DNA of 64,000 nucleotides from Deltaproteobacteria bacterium (GTDB lineage Bacteria; Myxococcota; Myxococcia; SLRQ01). Shown piece by piece: positions 53,427-63,616 of this stretch. The notes below the pieces were generated by a model, which saw nothing but the letters and a program-made list of their open reading frames with translations, was not told the DNA's origin and did no database searches. Each line of letters starts with the position of its first letter. Within the stretch, counting starts at the first letter, position 1. A program made the translations under genes and the position numbers. The DNA is taken from positions 1 through 64,000 of the forward strand of contig SLRQ01000042.1 in the NCBI GenBank assembly GCA_007130885.1, in the 5' to 3' direction.

Positions 53427-54488
53427 CTAATCCAGCCCGTAGCGCGGGTTCTGCCAGCGGCGAACAGCCCGGCTGTGACAGGCGTAGTCAGCGCAGAACT
53501 CGTGCGTTCCATCGTTTCTAGACACGAAGAAATAGTAGGGGCAGTCCGGCGGGTTCAGTGCCGCCTCGAGAGAGGCTTTTCCAGGTGACGCGATAGGTCC
53601 AGGAGGCAGACCCCGATTTACGTATGTGTTGTAGGGGTGAGACATCTCGAGGTCGACACGTCTTATTCGTCCATCCCACTTTCCGGTGCTCAAAATCTTG
53701 GCGTAAATCACAGTCGGATCCGTCTGAAGCCGCCACCCTTCCCGGAGCCGGTTATGAAAGACGCAGGCGACGAGATGACGTTCGTCGGGGCTGCCGGTTT
53801 CCTTCTCTATTATCGACGCCAGGGTGACGGCTTCGTGCCTTGTCAGCTCTATGCCGTCGCGACGCTGCGCATCCGCGGCATTCCAGGCTTCCTCGAAGCT
53901 GGACACCGTGGTCTGTAGGATTTGGTTCGGAGAGAATTCTCCAGGCATGTGGTAAGTCGTGGGGAAGACGTAGCCTTCCAGCGAGTCGGCCTCTATGCCG
54001 TGACTTCTTGCGGTTCGAGGATCCATGGCAAGCTCCAGCAGCTCGTCGGCGCCGGCCAGGCCCGCTTCCTCGAACAGCGGCATTATCTCATCTAGCCTCA
54101 AGCCCTCCGGGATCGTCACCCGGAACAGCCGCACTCTGCCCTCGACTATTCTTTCCAGCACATCGCCAGGTTTGTGGGGGCCCTCGAACAGATACTCGCC
54201 AGCCTGGATGCGGTGGCCGAGATCCTCCACCCGGTGCGCCCAAAAATAGAAGACACTACCAAGAAGCGGTAGATCCCTGTCCTCAATCAATTCGGCTGCT
54301 TCCAGTTGCCGCCCCAGCGCCCGAAGGGATGTCCCTCTCTCCACGACGATGCTAGCGACTCCGCCTGGAGGGGTGACGGGGGTCTCCAGGAAGGCCCGGT
54401 ATTGGCCGGCGCCCCACAGCGCTACCCCGCCTCCCGCGATTAGGGTGACGAGGGCTAGCACGAGGATGCTGATCGCGATGCGCTTCAT
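53427..54488 (-). CDS. mltG: MltG endolytic murein transglycosylase
   Basis: A 353-residue YceG/MltG protein that cleaves nascent glycan strands near the inner membrane. It has an N-terminal membrane helix (AISILVLALVTLIAGGGVAL), a LysM-like region, and the catalytic Glu in LASIIEKETGSPDERH (about 225). Conserved RLREGWRLQTDPTVIYA and SHPYNTYVNRGLPPGPI motifs follow. Length is typical. It is divergent from the gene pair at 54.8 kb. Confidence 0.94.
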   Translation of the reverse strand: MKRIAISILVLALVTLIAGGGVALWGAGQYRAFLETPVTPPGGVASIVVERGTSLRALGRQLEAAELIEDRDLPLLGSVFYFWAHRVEDLGHRIQAGEYLFEGPHKPGDVLERIVEGRVRLFRVTIPEGLRLDEIMPLFEEAGLAGADELLELAMDPRTARSHGIEADSLEGYVFPTTYHMPGEFSPNQILQTTVSSFEEAWNAADAQRRDGIELTRHEAVTLASIIEKETGSPDERHLVACVFHNRLREGWRLQTDPTVIYAKILSTGKWDGRIRRVDLEMSHPYNTYVNRGLPPGPIASPGKASLEAALNPPDCPYYFFVSRNDGTHEFCADYACHSRAVRRWQNPRYGLD

Positions 54489-54813
54489 GGGGTTTGGACG
54501 GCGAAAGCGTAGTGTCCGAGACGGTAGCGGGTCAACTTCGTTTGGGAGGAATGAGTTCGGAGTTGGCGAGCGAGGATATGTGGCGAGGGAATCTATCAGC
54601 GTTTGGCGCTGGTTTTCTTGTCCGTTTGTCGGACTCCTGGTCCGGTTTCAGTACCGCCTCAGCGGGCTTCTTGTAGTTGTTTCAGGTGCTTGGAAGTTTG
54701 GCATGGAATGAGCACTTACTGCTTGGCACGTCGGGAGAGGATGTTTCGCTCCGGGCGGCTAGGTGAGCAACGTTTCGACTAACGAGGGCCATGGGCCCAA
54801 TGGAGGGGAAAGC
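54489..54813. other. Divergent intergenic region between mltG and 54.8-kb pair
   Basis: A 325-base spacer with no supported gene. TTGGCACG at 54723-54730 matches the -24 element of sigma54 promoters, but the expected TTGC-type -12 element is missing. No clear operator palindrome was found. Confidence 0.5.
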
Positions 54814-55542
54814 ATGAATGTCTTGAATGCAATATCCGGCCTCGATCCGCGCGCCCTGGTGGGCAACTTGGTCCAGGATACGGTGGGCGGTCTAACCGGC
54901 AATGACGCTCTAGGACGGGCGGCGGGCCTGGTAGCCGACATCAAAACCGGCAACTTGTTCGGCGCTATTCAGCGAGGCGGAGAGCTGGTGCAGAACTCGT
55001 TCTCGGACATCCGAGCCGAGGTCGATCTGCGGTGGGGTCCGGGAGCTCATCTCCGGCTTGGCGGCACCCCCGTTCAAGTGGCGGAGAGCTGCCCAGCTCC
55101 CGAAAAAGGGCAGGGCGTTGAGCTCAACGTGTCCATGGGCTTGTTCGGTTGGAGCATGAACGTGCGTATGTTCGGTGGAGACGATGCCGGAAGCGATATG
55201 GGGAATCCGGCCTCGGTAGGCGCAAGCGACGGCATGAAAGGAATCCTGAACGATCCCTCTCTTTCGCTGGAAGCCAAGGTGGCGTTGCTGTTCGCCGACC
55301 TCATCGATGATCTCGATGAGCAGATCGAAGGCAAGCTTGGCGACCTGGACAATGCATCTCGGGCACAGCAGCAGGACAAGGCATCGGGTGGTGATGGGGA
55401 GTCGGCCGGCAATGACCTGAACCGCATATCGACGGAGGTTCAGATGCTCATGCAGAAGCGCAGTCAGATGTATGGGCTGCAGTCCAACATGATGGCCATG
55501 TTCAACGATGTCTCGACGCAGATCATCAACAACGTCCGCTAA
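54814..55542 (+). CDS. Unknown protein; possible type III translocator/chaperone client
   Basis: A 242-residue protein without signal peptide. The N-terminal half is glycine-rich with amphipathic segments (ALVGNLVQDTVGGLTG). The C-terminal half is helical and coiled-coil-like (SLSLEAKVALLFADLIDDLD, MYGLQSNMMAMFNDV). The SLSLEAKVALLF region recalls segments of type III secretion needle/translocator-type proteins. The ATG at 54814 follows GAGGGGAAA; a GTG at 54763 is less likely. The next gene encodes a SycD-like TPR protein, which supports a secreted-substrate idea. No other type III genes are in the window. Confidence 0.5.
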   Translation: MNVLNAISGLDPRALVGNLVQDTVGGLTGNDALGRAAGLVADIKTGNLFGAIQRGGELVQNSFSDIRAEVDLRWGPGAHLRLGGTPVQVAESCPAPEKGQGVELNVSMGLFGWSMNVRMFGGDDAGSDMGNPASVGASDGMKGILNDPSLSLEAKVALLFADLIDDLDEQIEGKLGDLDNASRAQQQDKASGGDGESAGNDLNRISTEVQMLMQKRSQMYGLQSNMMAMFNDVSTQIINNVR

Positions 55543-55555
55543 ATTGGAGGCCGCC

Positions 55556-56095
55556 ATGGAAAACTTGAAAACCGTAGTCAGAAATGAAAATCGATCTCGC
55601 CGGCGAGCGGCCGTGACGGGGAACGACCGGGCGCTTTTACGGCGTTTCTTGCGGCGAGAGATAACATTCGCGCAGCTCGAGGGCATGACCGCCGACGATG
55701 CTCTGAAGCTGGCCGAGACAGGCCACGGATACTTCCGTGCCGGTCGTCTGGGCGAAGCACGAACGATATTCGAGGGGCTGGCAGCCGTGAACCATCTCGA
55801 CCCATATCCGCGGCAGGTTCTCGGTGCGATCTGCGAGCGTCAGGATGACCCTGATGGTGCGCGTGGCCACTATGACGTATGCTTGTCCCTTGTGGGGGAG
55901 AACCCGTGGGCACTTGCGAGGCGGGGTGAGATCAGAGTGCGGGCCGGCGACATCGAGGGAGGGGTGGCCGACCTGGCGAAGGCTTGTGAGCTGGATGGTG
56001 AAGTCAAGCTGATTACTACGGCGCGGGCCCGGCTAATCCTCACCAGACTTGCCGAGACCGCTCGCAATACCGGTACCGGCAAGCCCGTCGTATGA
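55556..56095 (+). CDS. SycD/LcrH-like TPR chaperone
   Basis: A 179-residue soluble TPR protein. The segment ALKLAETGHGYFRAGRLGEA followed by IFEGLAAVNHLDPYPRQVLG matches the first two TPRs of class II type III secretion chaperones (SycD/LcrH), which keep hydrophobic translocators soluble. GGAGG is five bases before the ATG, 13 bases after the preceding gene, so the pair is co-translated. Other small TPR proteins could look alike. Confidence 0.62.
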   Translation: MENLKTVVRNENRSRRRAAVTGNDRALLRRFLRREITFAQLEGMTADDALKLAETGHGYFRAGRLGEARTIFEGLAAVNHLDPYPRQVLGAICERQDDPDGARGHYDVCLSLVGENPWALARRGEIRVRAGDIEGGVADLAKACELDGEVKLITTARARLILTRLAETARNTGTGKPVV

Positions 56096-56125
56096 TCGCC
56101 GGTGGCACCCATTGTTTTTGGGGAT

Positions 56126-56158
56126 GGCGGCCGGCGTTTGATTGACTTGCCGGCCGCC
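56126..56158 (+). terminator. Strong hairpin after the TPR gene
   Basis: GGCGGCCGGC (56126-56135) pairs perfectly with GCCGGCCGCC (56149-56158) over a 13-base loop. There is no U tract. It probably separates the TPR transcript from rpsO. Confidence 0.55.
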
Positions 56159-56297
56159 AGCGCGTAGAAACCTTGTCGGTTCGGGACGATTTGCCCGGCC
56201 GAAGATGTTTGGTGATTAGTAACGAATACTAGCGCCCCGGATTCGGCGCCGGCTCAAGTGGGCCGGGGGGCTGGACCGAGGGTAAGAGGAGAAAGGG

Positions 56298-56570
56298 ATG
56301 GCCCTTCATCCAACACAGAAGACGGAGATCATAGAGAAGTTCAAGACCCACGAAGGTGATACCGGATCGCCGGAGGTTCAGATTGCGCTGCTGACGGAGC
56401 GGATTCAGTACCTTACGGAGCACTTCAAGCGGCACAAGAAGGATCACCATTCGAGGCGAGGTCTTCTCAAGCTGGTCGCCCAGCGTCGACATCTCCTCGA
56501 TTATCTTCGCAAGCAAGACTTGCAACGTTTCAGGAGCATCACCAAGACCCTCAAAATCAGGGCCAGATAG
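56298..56570 (+). CDS. rpsO: Ribosomal protein S15
   Basis: A 90-residue S15 protein of the small ribosomal subunit, with the conserved [17 protein letters not shown] and [20 protein letters not shown] segments. GAGGAGAAAGG precedes the ATG. It is followed by pnp, the usual bacterial order. The leader upstream is GC-rich and could fold for autoregulation, but I cannot identify a specific S15-binding pseudoknot. Confidence 0.97.
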   Translation: MALHPTQKTEIIEKFKTHEGDTGSPEVQIALLTERIQYLTEHFKRHKKDHHSRRGLLKLVAQRRHLLDYLRKQDLQRFRSITKTLKIRAR

Positions 56571-56574
56571 TCAC

Positions 56575-56593
56575 GGGGCGCTGATTGCGCCCC
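56575..56593 (+). other. rpsO-pnp intergenic hairpin
   Basis: GGGGCGC (56575-56581), loop TGATT, GCGCCCC (56587-56593) is a perfect 7-bp stem four bases after the rpsO stop. Its position is like the E. coli rpsO-pnp processing/terminator hairpins; no U tract follows, so processing or attenuation is more likely than termination. Confidence 0.6.
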
Positions 56594-56821
56594 CAGGACA
56601 ACAGAGAAGAGCAACACCTTGTGCGTCATTGCGCGGGGGATCCTTGAGAGAGGTTGCGAACTTCGGTTTTTGTTCGAGTTCGTCGAGCGACTGGGACTTT
56701 CGACGAGCACGCACAGGAACTGAAGCGCAATGGTCTCGTAGGGCTTCACCCGCTTGAGGCGCCTTCATACAAGCGGAATGAGGCGGCAACTCCAAGACCT
56801 TTCTCATTCCAGGAGAGACCA

Positions 56822-59131
56822 ATGCCACGACCTGAAGGTATTACGCTAACCGCGCAATTCGGCGGTAGAGAGTTTTCGATTACTACCGGACGCTATGCCA
56901 GGCAGTCAGCCGGCTCCATCTGGATCCGCTATGGCGACAACGTCGTCATGGTCAACGCCAACCGAGAACCCAACCCTAGGATCGGCGCTGACTTTCTGCC
57001 TTTGACGGTCAACTACGAGGAGAAGCTCGCGGGAGGCGGCCGAATTCCAGGGTCGTTCTTTCGCCGGGAAGGTCGACCGACCGAGAAGGAAACGCTGACG
57101 TCGAGGATCGTCGATCGCGCGATCCGCCCTTTGTTCGATGAAGGATGGGCCCACGAGACGCAAGTCATCGCCGGCGTCTTCTCGTTCGATCAGGAGAACG
57201 AGCCGGATTTCCTTGCGTTGACGGGAGCCTCGGCCGTTCTTTGCATGAGCGACATCGGATATCGTGTGCCCATAGCGGGCGTTCGCGTCGGGCGCATTGA
57301 CGGTGAGCTTGTCGTCAACCCCACTTTCGAGCAACGCGACAAGGGTGATCTGGACCTCATCGTTGCCGCCAGCAGGGATGCCATTGTCATGGTGGAGGGT
57401 GGTGCCGAGGAGATCGGTGAGGACGTAATGGTCGAAGCCCTCGAGCTAGGCAAGAAGGCATGCTTGCCCCTCATCGAGATGCAGGAGAAGCTGGTCGAGA
57501 CCGTCGGCAAGGAGAAGCTGCCCATCGTTGTGGAGCCCCTGCCCGAGGAGATCCGGTCCGGGGTGCGGGACCACGCCTGGCCCCTGCTGGCCGAGGCATT
57601 TTCAATCCCCGACAAGAATGAGCGCTACGCTGCCTTGGGTGAACTCAAGAAGAAAGTCCTCGAGCATTTCGCCGAGCAGGTCGGCGAAGGTTGGGAGGAG
57701 CAGGAAGCTCTTTACAAAGAGGCGCTTTCGGAAGCCAGGCGCGAGTACCCTCGAAGCATGATTCTGCGGGATCGCCGCCGCATCGGTGAACGCGGACCCG
57801 CCGATGTGCGTGAGATCTGGTGTGAGGTGGGTGTTCTGCCGCGGGTTCACGGCTCGTCCATTTTCACCCGGGGCGAGACCCAGGCTCTCTGCTCGGTGAC
57901 GCTTGGGACCGGCCAGGACGAGCAGCGAATCGAGGGCTTGACCGGCATGAGCTTCAAGAACTTCATGCTGCACTACAACTTCCCTCCGTACTGCGTGGGA
58001 GAGGTGCGGCGTTTCATGGGGGTCGGAAGGCGCGAGGTTGGACACGGAGTGCTCGCGGAGCGAGCCATACAGAACGCCATACCGGAGAAAGGCGAGGGCT
58101 TTCCGTACACGGTTCGGGTGGTTTCCGATATTACGGAGTCGAACGGCTCCTCTTCCATGGCATCGGTGTGCGGAGCAACTCTCGCGCTGATGGACGCCGG
58201 AGTGCCCATCAGCTCGCCGGTGGCAGGCATTGCCATGGGCCTCATAATGGAGGGAGAGGACTATGTAGTTCTCTCGGATATCCTGGGGGACGAGGATCAT
58301 CTCGGTGACATGGACTTCAAGGTCTGTGGGACCGAGAAGGGCATCACGTCCATACAGATGGACATCAAGTGCCCCGGGCTCACCCGAGACATCATGGCCG
58401 AGGCTCTGCACCAAGCGCGTGAGGGAAGGCTCCACATTCTCGGTGAGATGGCCCGAACACTGGAGACCCCGCGTCCCGAGCTTTCCGAGTGGGCTCCCCG
58501 CATCGAGACCATAAAGGTCAAGCCGGAGCGCATCAAGGACGTCATCGGTCCCGGTGGCAAGGTAATCCGTGATATTACCGCCCGCACCAACACCAACATC
58601 GAGATTGAGGACAGCGGCGAGGTGCGCATTGCTTCTCCCAACGCCGCCGACGTAGAGGCCGCCATCAAGCTCATCAGTGAGCTTACAGCGGAGCCCGAAA
58701 TAGACAAGATCTACACGGGAACCGTGCGCAAAATCATGGACTTCGGTGCTTTCGTGGAGATTCTCCCTGGGAAGGACGGGCTGCTGCACATCTCCGAGCT
58801 GGCCGACCACCGCGTGGCCCAGGTCACCGATGTGCTAAGCGAAGGCGATGAGGTCATGGTGAAGGTCCTTTCCGTTGACCGGCAAGGCAAGGTCCGCCTC
58901 TCGCGTAAGGAGGCATTGGCCGAAACCGCCGGAGAAGGCGCGGATGGTAATGGGCATCGCCCCTCTGGAGACGTCGAGGAAGCCGATACGGAAGGTGACG
59001 GTCCCGGTGAGAAGGAGACCGAGCTCAAGGCTGACCAGGGTGGAAAAGATGACGATAAGGACTCCGATGGACGCCGCCGCGGTAGGCGAAGGCGAAGGCG
59101 GGGTCCGCCTCGGCGCGACGACAAGAGCTAA
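56822..59131 (+). CDS. pnp: Polynucleotide phosphorylase
   Basis: A 769-residue 3'-5' exoribonuclease. It has two RNase PH-like domains ([54 protein letters not shown]), a KH domain ([16 protein letters not shown]) and an S1 domain ([17 protein letters not shown]). It ends with an acidic then Arg-rich tail ([16 protein letters not shown]). The ATG at 56822 follows AGGAGA; a longer in-frame opening to 56654 has no family similarity. The basic tail is longer than in E. coli and could help bind RNA or a degradosome partner. Confidence 0.97.
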   Translation: MPRPEGITLTAQFGGREFSITTGRYARQSAGSIWIRYGDNVVMVNANREPNPRIGADFLPLTVNYEEKLAGGGRIPGSFFRREGRPTEKETLTSRIVDRAIRPLFDEGWAHETQVIAGVFSFDQENEPDFLALTGASAVLCMSDIGYRVPIAGVRVGRIDGELVVNPTFEQRDKGDLDLIVAASRDAIVMVEGGAEEIGEDVMVEALELGKKACLPLIEMQEKLVETVGKEKLPIVVEPLPEEIRSGVRDHAWPLLAEAFSIPDKNERYAALGELKKKVLEHFAEQVGEGWEEQEALYKEALSEARREYPRSMILRDRRRIGERGPADVREIWCEVGVLPRVHGSSIFTRGETQALCSVTLGTGQDEQRIEGLTGMSFKNFMLHYNFPPYCVGEVRRFMGVGRREVGHGVLAERAIQNAIPEKGEGFPYTVRVVSDITESNGSSSMASVCGATLALMDAGVPISSPVAGIAMGLIMEGEDYVVLSDILGDEDHLGDMDFKVCGTEKGITSIQMDIKCPGLTRDIMAEALHQAREGRLHILGEMARTLETPRPELSEWAPRIETIKVKPERIKDVIGPGGKVIRDITARTNTNIEIEDSGEVRIASPNAADVEAAIKLISELTAEPEIDKIYTGTVRKIMDFGAFVEILPGKDGLLHISELADHRVAQVTDVLSEGDEVMVKVLSVDRQGKVRLSRKEALAETAGEGADGNGHRPSGDVEEADTEGDGPGEKETELKADQGGKDDDKDSDGRRRGRRRRRRGPPRRDDKS

Positions 59132-59148
59132 GTAAAGCTGAAGCCAAA

Positions 59149-59187
59149 CCAACCAAAAAGGGCCGGGCAAACGAGATGCCCGGCCCT
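59149..59187 (-). terminator. Terminator between pnp and the Kazal lipoprotein gene
   Basis: AGGGCCGGGCA (59159-59169), loop AACGAGA, TGCCCGGCCCT (59177-59187) is a perfect 11-bp stem. On the minus strand it is followed by CTTTTTGGTT, making it a good terminator for the lipoprotein gene. On the plus strand it may still end pnp, though without a U tract. Confidence 0.7.
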
Positions 59188-59210
59188 GGTTCGTCAGGTT
59201 CCCTTGGCAA

Positions 59211-61274
59211 TCAGCATTCCGGCTGGCTCGACCCGCACTGGCCGCGGTCGTCGCAGTACTTCATGACATCGGTCTCCGCGCAGTCGGGGTCATCCGGATC
59301 GCACAGGGTGCAAGGCTCGCCGCACTTCTTCCCCTCGCAAGGATCGTAGACCTCCTCGTCTTCCGCATCGCAGATCGGCACCTCCGGGCGGCAAGCGCCG
59401 TTTATGTCGCAGTACTTCATAACGGCCGTCTCGTTGCAGTCGAGATCGTCGGGATCGCAGACCGTGCACGCATCGCCGCAGCTCTTGCCGCCGCAAGGAT
59501 CGTACTCCGGCTCCTCCTCGCTATCGCAGGCGGGGTAGCCGGCGGTGCACTCCCCGTCGGCGTTGCAGTGCTTGATCACCGTCGTCTCGACGCAGTCGGG
59601 ATCATTGGGATTGCAGACCGTGCATTTCTCGCCGCAGCTCTTGGCGGCGCAGGGATTCCACTCCTCGCAGACACCGCCGGCGCAATCCGTGGTGCACATC
59701 CATACTCCGCTCTCCTCGTCACAACCGCAGGCCGAAGGAAGGCAGATGTCGGGGTCTTGTACGCAGACCTCTCCTTCGTCGCAGTCGAGATCGTCCAGGC
59801 AGCCCGCCGGGTTTGGACCATCGCATCCGGGCTCGTCCGTCTCGTCCTTGCAGTATCCCTCGTAGTCTATGCTCACTCCCTCTAGAGCGGCGCGGCAGGA
59901 GTTGGTGTAGGTCCGGCCGTCGCAGCCGCAAACCGGCTCGTAGGTGCGCGGGCAATCCTCACCCGCGGGTCTAGGTCGGCATTGCCCCCTGCCTTCGCAG
60001 TCGCCGTCCGCCTTTTCGCAATACTCTGATCTGTCGCAGTCGTCGTTTTCGAAACAGGCGTCCGCTTCATCGAGACACACTCCCTCGTAGTCGACGTTGA
60101 CGCCTTCGACGTAGGCAAAGCAGGCGTTGCTGTAAGTTTGTCCGTCGCAGCCGCATACGGGATCGTAGACATGCGGGCAGTATCCGTCTTGCGGCATCTT
60201 CTTGCACCGGCCCTCGCCGTCGCAGTCGCCGGCCGGCTTGGCGCAGTACTCGCCGTCGGCACAATCTTGATTGTGCGTGCAGGTATCGGTCGGGTCCTTC
60301 ACGCAGTCTCCTCCGCCGCAGTCGGTGGTGCAGACCCATGAACCCGTCGTCTCGTCACAGCCGCAGACCGACGGATGGCAGGTGTCCGGATCCTGCACGC
60401 AAACCTCGTCGTCGCCGCAGTCCGCGTCGGAGAGGCAGCCGGCCGGGTTGGGTCCCTCGCAACCGTGCTCCTCTTCTGCTCCGAGCACGCATATCCCGCC
60501 GCCGCAGTCAGCGGTGCACAGCCACTGGCCGCTCTCCGCGTCGCAGGAGCAGGCGGAGGGGAGGCAGGTTTCGGGATCATTCACGCAGACCTCGCCTGCA
60601 TGACAGTCGTCGTCGGCGATGCAGCCGGCGGGGTTCTCTCCCTTGCACGAGAGGACTTCGACCTCGCAGTCGGGCTCACTGGAGCTGCATACGCCGTCCA
60701 TGTCGCAGTACTTGATGACGTCGGTCTCTATGCAGTCCGGGTCGGCCGGGTCACAAAGAGTACACTCTTCGCCGCACTCTTTTCCTTCACACGGATCGTA
60801 CTTTGGAGTGTCGACCGGAAAACGAAATCCCCCGTATCGCGAAAAACTGGAGATCTCCGCGACGAGAGCTTCTTCCGCCGCGTCAAGGCGAGAGCCCATC
60901 AGCTCAACGGGCTCACCGTCCATCATTTTCGCGATTGCTATCCGTTCGTTCTCTTCCGCTGGGCCCGCGCCTATCCACAGGGTTACAGGCTCCTCGAACA
61001 CGATGTCGCTCGGCCCCAGCTCATACAGCTCGGTCACCATCGAGTCGAGCCCATGACCTCTTATGATCTCGATGGTAATCTCCACGGGCTCCTCCACAGC
61101 GCCCGCGGGGACCTCGACCATGGTGTTGCCATCGGGGCTTAGCGCCTGGCCACCTTCCTCCGTGATCTTGGTCGTGGTTCGCTCGGGTAGATGATGCTCC
61201 ACGCCGCAACCGCTCGAAGCGAGCAGGAGCAGGCCCAACGCAGCCAAGGATGTCATAGCATTCGCGAATCTCAT
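59211..61274 (-). CDS. Cys-rich lipoprotein with ZU5-like and two Kazal-type domains
   Basis: A 687-residue predicted lipoprotein (lipobox LLLASSGC). Residues about 30-150 resemble a ZU5-type domain ([30 protein letters not shown]). The rest is Cys-rich. Repeats of the type [20 protein letters not shown] occur at both ends, and [23 protein letters not shown] repeats occur three times. Two Kazal-like segments have the signature [16 protein letters not shown] and [16 protein letters not shown]. Kazal domains inhibit serine proteases, so a protective surface role is possible. The opposite-strand frames are shadows. Confidence 0.82.
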   Translation of the reverse strand: MRFANAMTSLAALGLLLLASSGCGVEHHLPERTTTKITEEGGQALSPDGNTMVEVPAGAVEEPVEITIEIIRGHGLDSMVTELYELGPSDIVFEEPVTLWIGAGPAEENERIAIAKMMDGEPVELMGSRLDAAEEALVAEISSFSRYGGFRFPVDTPKYDPCEGKECGEECTLCDPADPDCIETDVIKYCDMDGVCSSSEPDCEVEVLSCKGENPAGCIADDDCHAGEVCVNDPETCLPSACSCDAESGQWLCTADCGGGICVLGAEEEHGCEGPNPAGCLSDADCGDDEVCVQDPDTCHPSVCGCDETTGSWVCTTDCGGGDCVKDPTDTCTHNQDCADGEYCAKPAGDCDGEGRCKKMPQDGYCPHVYDPVCGCDGQTYSNACFAYVEGVNVDYEGVCLDEADACFENDDCDRSEYCEKADGDCEGRGQCRPRPAGEDCPRTYEPVCGCDGRTYTNSCRAALEGVSIDYEGYCKDETDEPGCDGPNPAGCLDDLDCDEGEVCVQDPDICLPSACGCDEESGVWMCTTDCAGGVCEEWNPCAAKSCGEKCTVCNPNDPDCVETTVIKHCNADGECTAGYPACDSEEEPEYDPCGGKSCGDACTVCDPDDLDCNETAVMKYCDINGACRPEVPICDAEDEEVYDPCEGKKCGEPCTLCDPDDPDCAETDVMKYCDDRGQCGSSQPEC

Positions 61275-61371
61275 GTTTCCCTCCAGGTTCGTCGTTTCAG
61301 CTTCGATTTCGGCGTCATCTTGAGTGTGAGTTGCCGGCGGCCGAGCCGACCTTCAAAATAAACCGTCGTGA

Positions 61372-62958
61372 TCATCTTTGCCCCCCGCTCAATCGGGCCT
61401 TGCGTAGTATGGCCCGGGCCGCGTCCTTCAACTCATCCGGGGCCGAGCCATCGATAACCATGACCGCAAGGCTCGCCGCGCGGCTGGGATCCGTGCCGAG
61501 CAGGGCGTCCGCGGTGGCCAGCCGTAAATGGTCTATTTCGTAAGTAGACTGCTCGGGATCCACCGTGTCAAGGGCGTCCGCGGCTTCGATGGGCCTGGCG
61601 GCTTCTAGATGGACCCTTGCGGCCATTGCGGCTCGTTCCGGACCCAAGACGCCGGTACCTACCCGCTCGTGGGTCTCTTCGATAATCGAAAGCGCCTTGG
61701 AGCCTTTGCCGGCGTCGATATGAATCAGGGCCAGTTGCATGAGAGCTTCTTCGGCGAAGCCGGCGCCCTCTGTGTGGTCCGCGACACGCTGGTACAACGA
61801 CGCTGCTTCCAAGGGGGCCCCGCTGCGCCTCTTGGCGTCAGCCAGAATTGCAAGTGCGGTCACCTCGTCTCGTGGCGCTAGTGGCTCATCAAGAATGCTC
61901 GTTACTATCCGGGCCGCCAGGTCGGGATCCGTATCGACCGCTGCTCTGGCTTCCTCGAGAGCTGCTGCCTCGGTGAGTCTTTCGTCAGGAGATGGGGGCT
62001 CGCTGCTCTTTGGGTGAACCGTATGGGGCTTCACTGTCTCGGTCGTATGAGCCGGCCGGTGAATCTCCGGTGGGTCGACGGCTGCTTCCTCTTGTGGATC
62101 CTGCTCGAGCGGCAGTACCACGCTCTCCCCAGCTCCTAGAGTAAGAGCGGGCGCAAAGGCGGGATGGACGCGCACTTTACCGGAAACCACACGGACCTTG
62201 GTGGTCTCCGGCTCCGCTAGCACCTCGAATCGTGTTCCCATCACCTCCGCTCGGCCGTGCTTTGTCCTAACGGCGAAAAGGGCATCCGTCGCATCGGAAG
62301 AAGCCACTGCGCGCACCAGTCCATGGTCGAGCTCCAGCACCTCGAAGCCTTCATCATCGAGACTTACGCGAAGCCTCGTTCCCTTGTCGGCCTCCACGTC
62401 GGCAGCCCGAAGGTCCAGGCGAGATGCCTCGGTGACGTCGATGGTCTCTTCCGGTAGTCCCGCACCCTTCTCGAGCCGGCGGGTATCGGACACTACAATA
62501 GCAATTCCTTCGCCCAGCCTCGGCCGCTCCGCCAAAAGAAGCAACGCGTCCTGCTCGGCACTCGTAGTCTCGGAGGCTAACCTGGCGGCATCGACTCCGG
62601 TATCGGATGCGGTGGTCTCGTCTCTGATCTGGGATACCACGAGAAAGAGGGCGACCGCCGCGGCCGCGCCGGCTAGCCCTCCGGCCACCCATCGCGCGCC
62701 GATGCGTTGTCTAGAAGCCGCTGCTCCGCTCACATTTCGAAGAACCCGCTGACGCACGCCGAGCGGAGGTGGTCCAGGGTCGTGTTCCGAGAGCACGTCG
62801 CGCGCATTCTCCAGAGCCGAGATCGCTCTCTCGCAGACGGGACATCGAACGGTGCTCTCAAAGCTGTGGCCCCGGGTTAGGAGGACGTCGCTCTCGACCG
62901 CTCGGTTCGGTCTTGCGGAACGTAGAAATCCATCGATGTGCTTGCAGGAAGTGCTCAT
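61372..62958 (-). CDS. FecR-domain anti-sigma-like protein with TPR
   Basis: A 528-residue membrane protein. It has an N-terminal zinc-finger-like segment (HSFESTVRCPVC) as in anti-sigma factors, a membrane helix (WVAGGLAGAAAAVALFLVV, about 110-130) and a periplasmic FecR domain (RLRVSLDDEGFEVLELDHGL, GRAEVMGTRFEVLAEP). A TPR-rich C-terminus follows (EAASLYQRVADHTEGAGFAE). It should hold the ECF sigma factor encoded just upstream and release it on an envelope signal. The start chosen is the ATG at 62958, overlapping the sigma gene stop (ATGA). Confidence 0.85.
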   Translation of the reverse strand: MSTSCKHIDGFLRSARPNRAVESDVLLTRGHSFESTVRCPVCERAISALENARDVLSEHDPGPPPLGVRQRVLRNVSGAAASRQRIGARWVAGGLAGAAAAVALFLVVSQIRDETTASDTGVDAARLASETTSAEQDALLLLAERPRLGEGIAIVVSDTRRLEKGAGLPEETIDVTEASRLDLRAADVEADKGTRLRVSLDDEGFEVLELDHGLVRAVASSDATDALFAVRTKHGRAEVMGTRFEVLAEPETTKVRVVSGKVRVHPAFAPALTLGAGESVVLPLEQDPQEEAAVDPPEIHRPAHTTETVKPHTVHPKSSEPPSPDERLTEAAALEEARAAVDTDPDLAARIVTSILDEPLAPRDEVTALAILADAKRRSGAPLEAASLYQRVADHTEGAGFAEEALMQLALIHIDAGKGSKALSIIEETHERVGTGVLGPERAAMAARVHLEAARPIEAADALDTVDPEQSTYEIDHLRLATADALLGTDPSRAASLAVMVIDGSAPDELKDAARAILRKARLSGGQR

Positions 62959-63563
62959 GACTCCGACTCCTGGCGGTCCAGCTCCCGGAGGAGCTCGCGC
63001 CGCGCGTGGTAGAGCCTCGTCCAAACGGTCGCCTCCGGAATCCGCAATCCCTCGGCGACGTCCGCTCCACTCATTCCTTCTATCTCATGAAGGAGATAGA
63101 CCATCCTCTTCTTTACGCTCATCCTTGCAAGGCAGGCCCAGACCCGTTGCAATTCCCGCCGCTGGGCCACGCGCTCGTCCAGGTCGCCTGGAATTGAGCG
63201 CGGCAGAGGTTCTCGTGTCAGTGCCTCCAGCAAGCGGCGCCTTCTGCGCCAGCCGCGCGTTTGGGTCATGACGGTCCTTGCGGCTATTCCGCAGAGCCAG
63301 GTAGAAGGCTTCGCGTCACCCCGGTAGCGTTTCAATGCCTTGTGCGCGGTCAGGAAGACCTGCTGGGTTAGATCCTCGATGTCGGCCTGCTCGGCGCGGG
63401 GGCCCAGCAAGCGGCCCACCAGACGGTAGACGTCGTCAAAATGGTCCCGAAAGAGGGACTCCAGCGTGAGATCCTGCTCTTGCGGGTCTTTGGCTTCAAC
63501 ACGCACGGGCGCGGCCGCGGCCGGTTGGGCTCCGGCCATGTTGACCCGGGTGGGCCCCGTCAT
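62955..63563 (-). CDS. ECF-family sigma factor
   Basis: A group IV sigma factor of about 202 residues. Region 2 includes LFRDHFDDVYRLVGRLLG and DIEDLTQQVFLTAHKALKRY, and region 4 includes HEIEGMSGADVAEGLRIPEA and WTRLYHARRELL. The ATG at 63563 has GGAGG upstream at 11 bases; ATGs at 63581 and 63539 are alternatives. It is translationally coupled to the FecR-type gene. The Ala-rich N-terminal 30 residues are outside the family core. Confidence 0.9.
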   Translation of the reverse strand: MTGPTRVNMAGAQPAAAAPVRVEAKDPQEQDLTLESLFRDHFDDVYRLVGRLLGPRAEQADIEDLTQQVFLTAHKALKRYRGDAKPSTWLCGIAARTVMTQTRGWRRRRRLLEALTREPLPRSIPGDLDERVAQRRELQRVWACLARMSVKKRMVYLLHEIEGMSGADVAEGLRIPEATVWTRLYHARRELLRELDRQESES

Positions 63564-63616
63564 TTGTAAAAGAGCCTCCATCCTGAAAGCTGGGTTGCCG
63601 CCACCTCGGTTTTCCT

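Noticed and set aside
54723..54730. Sigma54 -24 element
   Set aside because: TTGGCACG is a good -24 match, but the bases at the -12 position are not TTGC-like.
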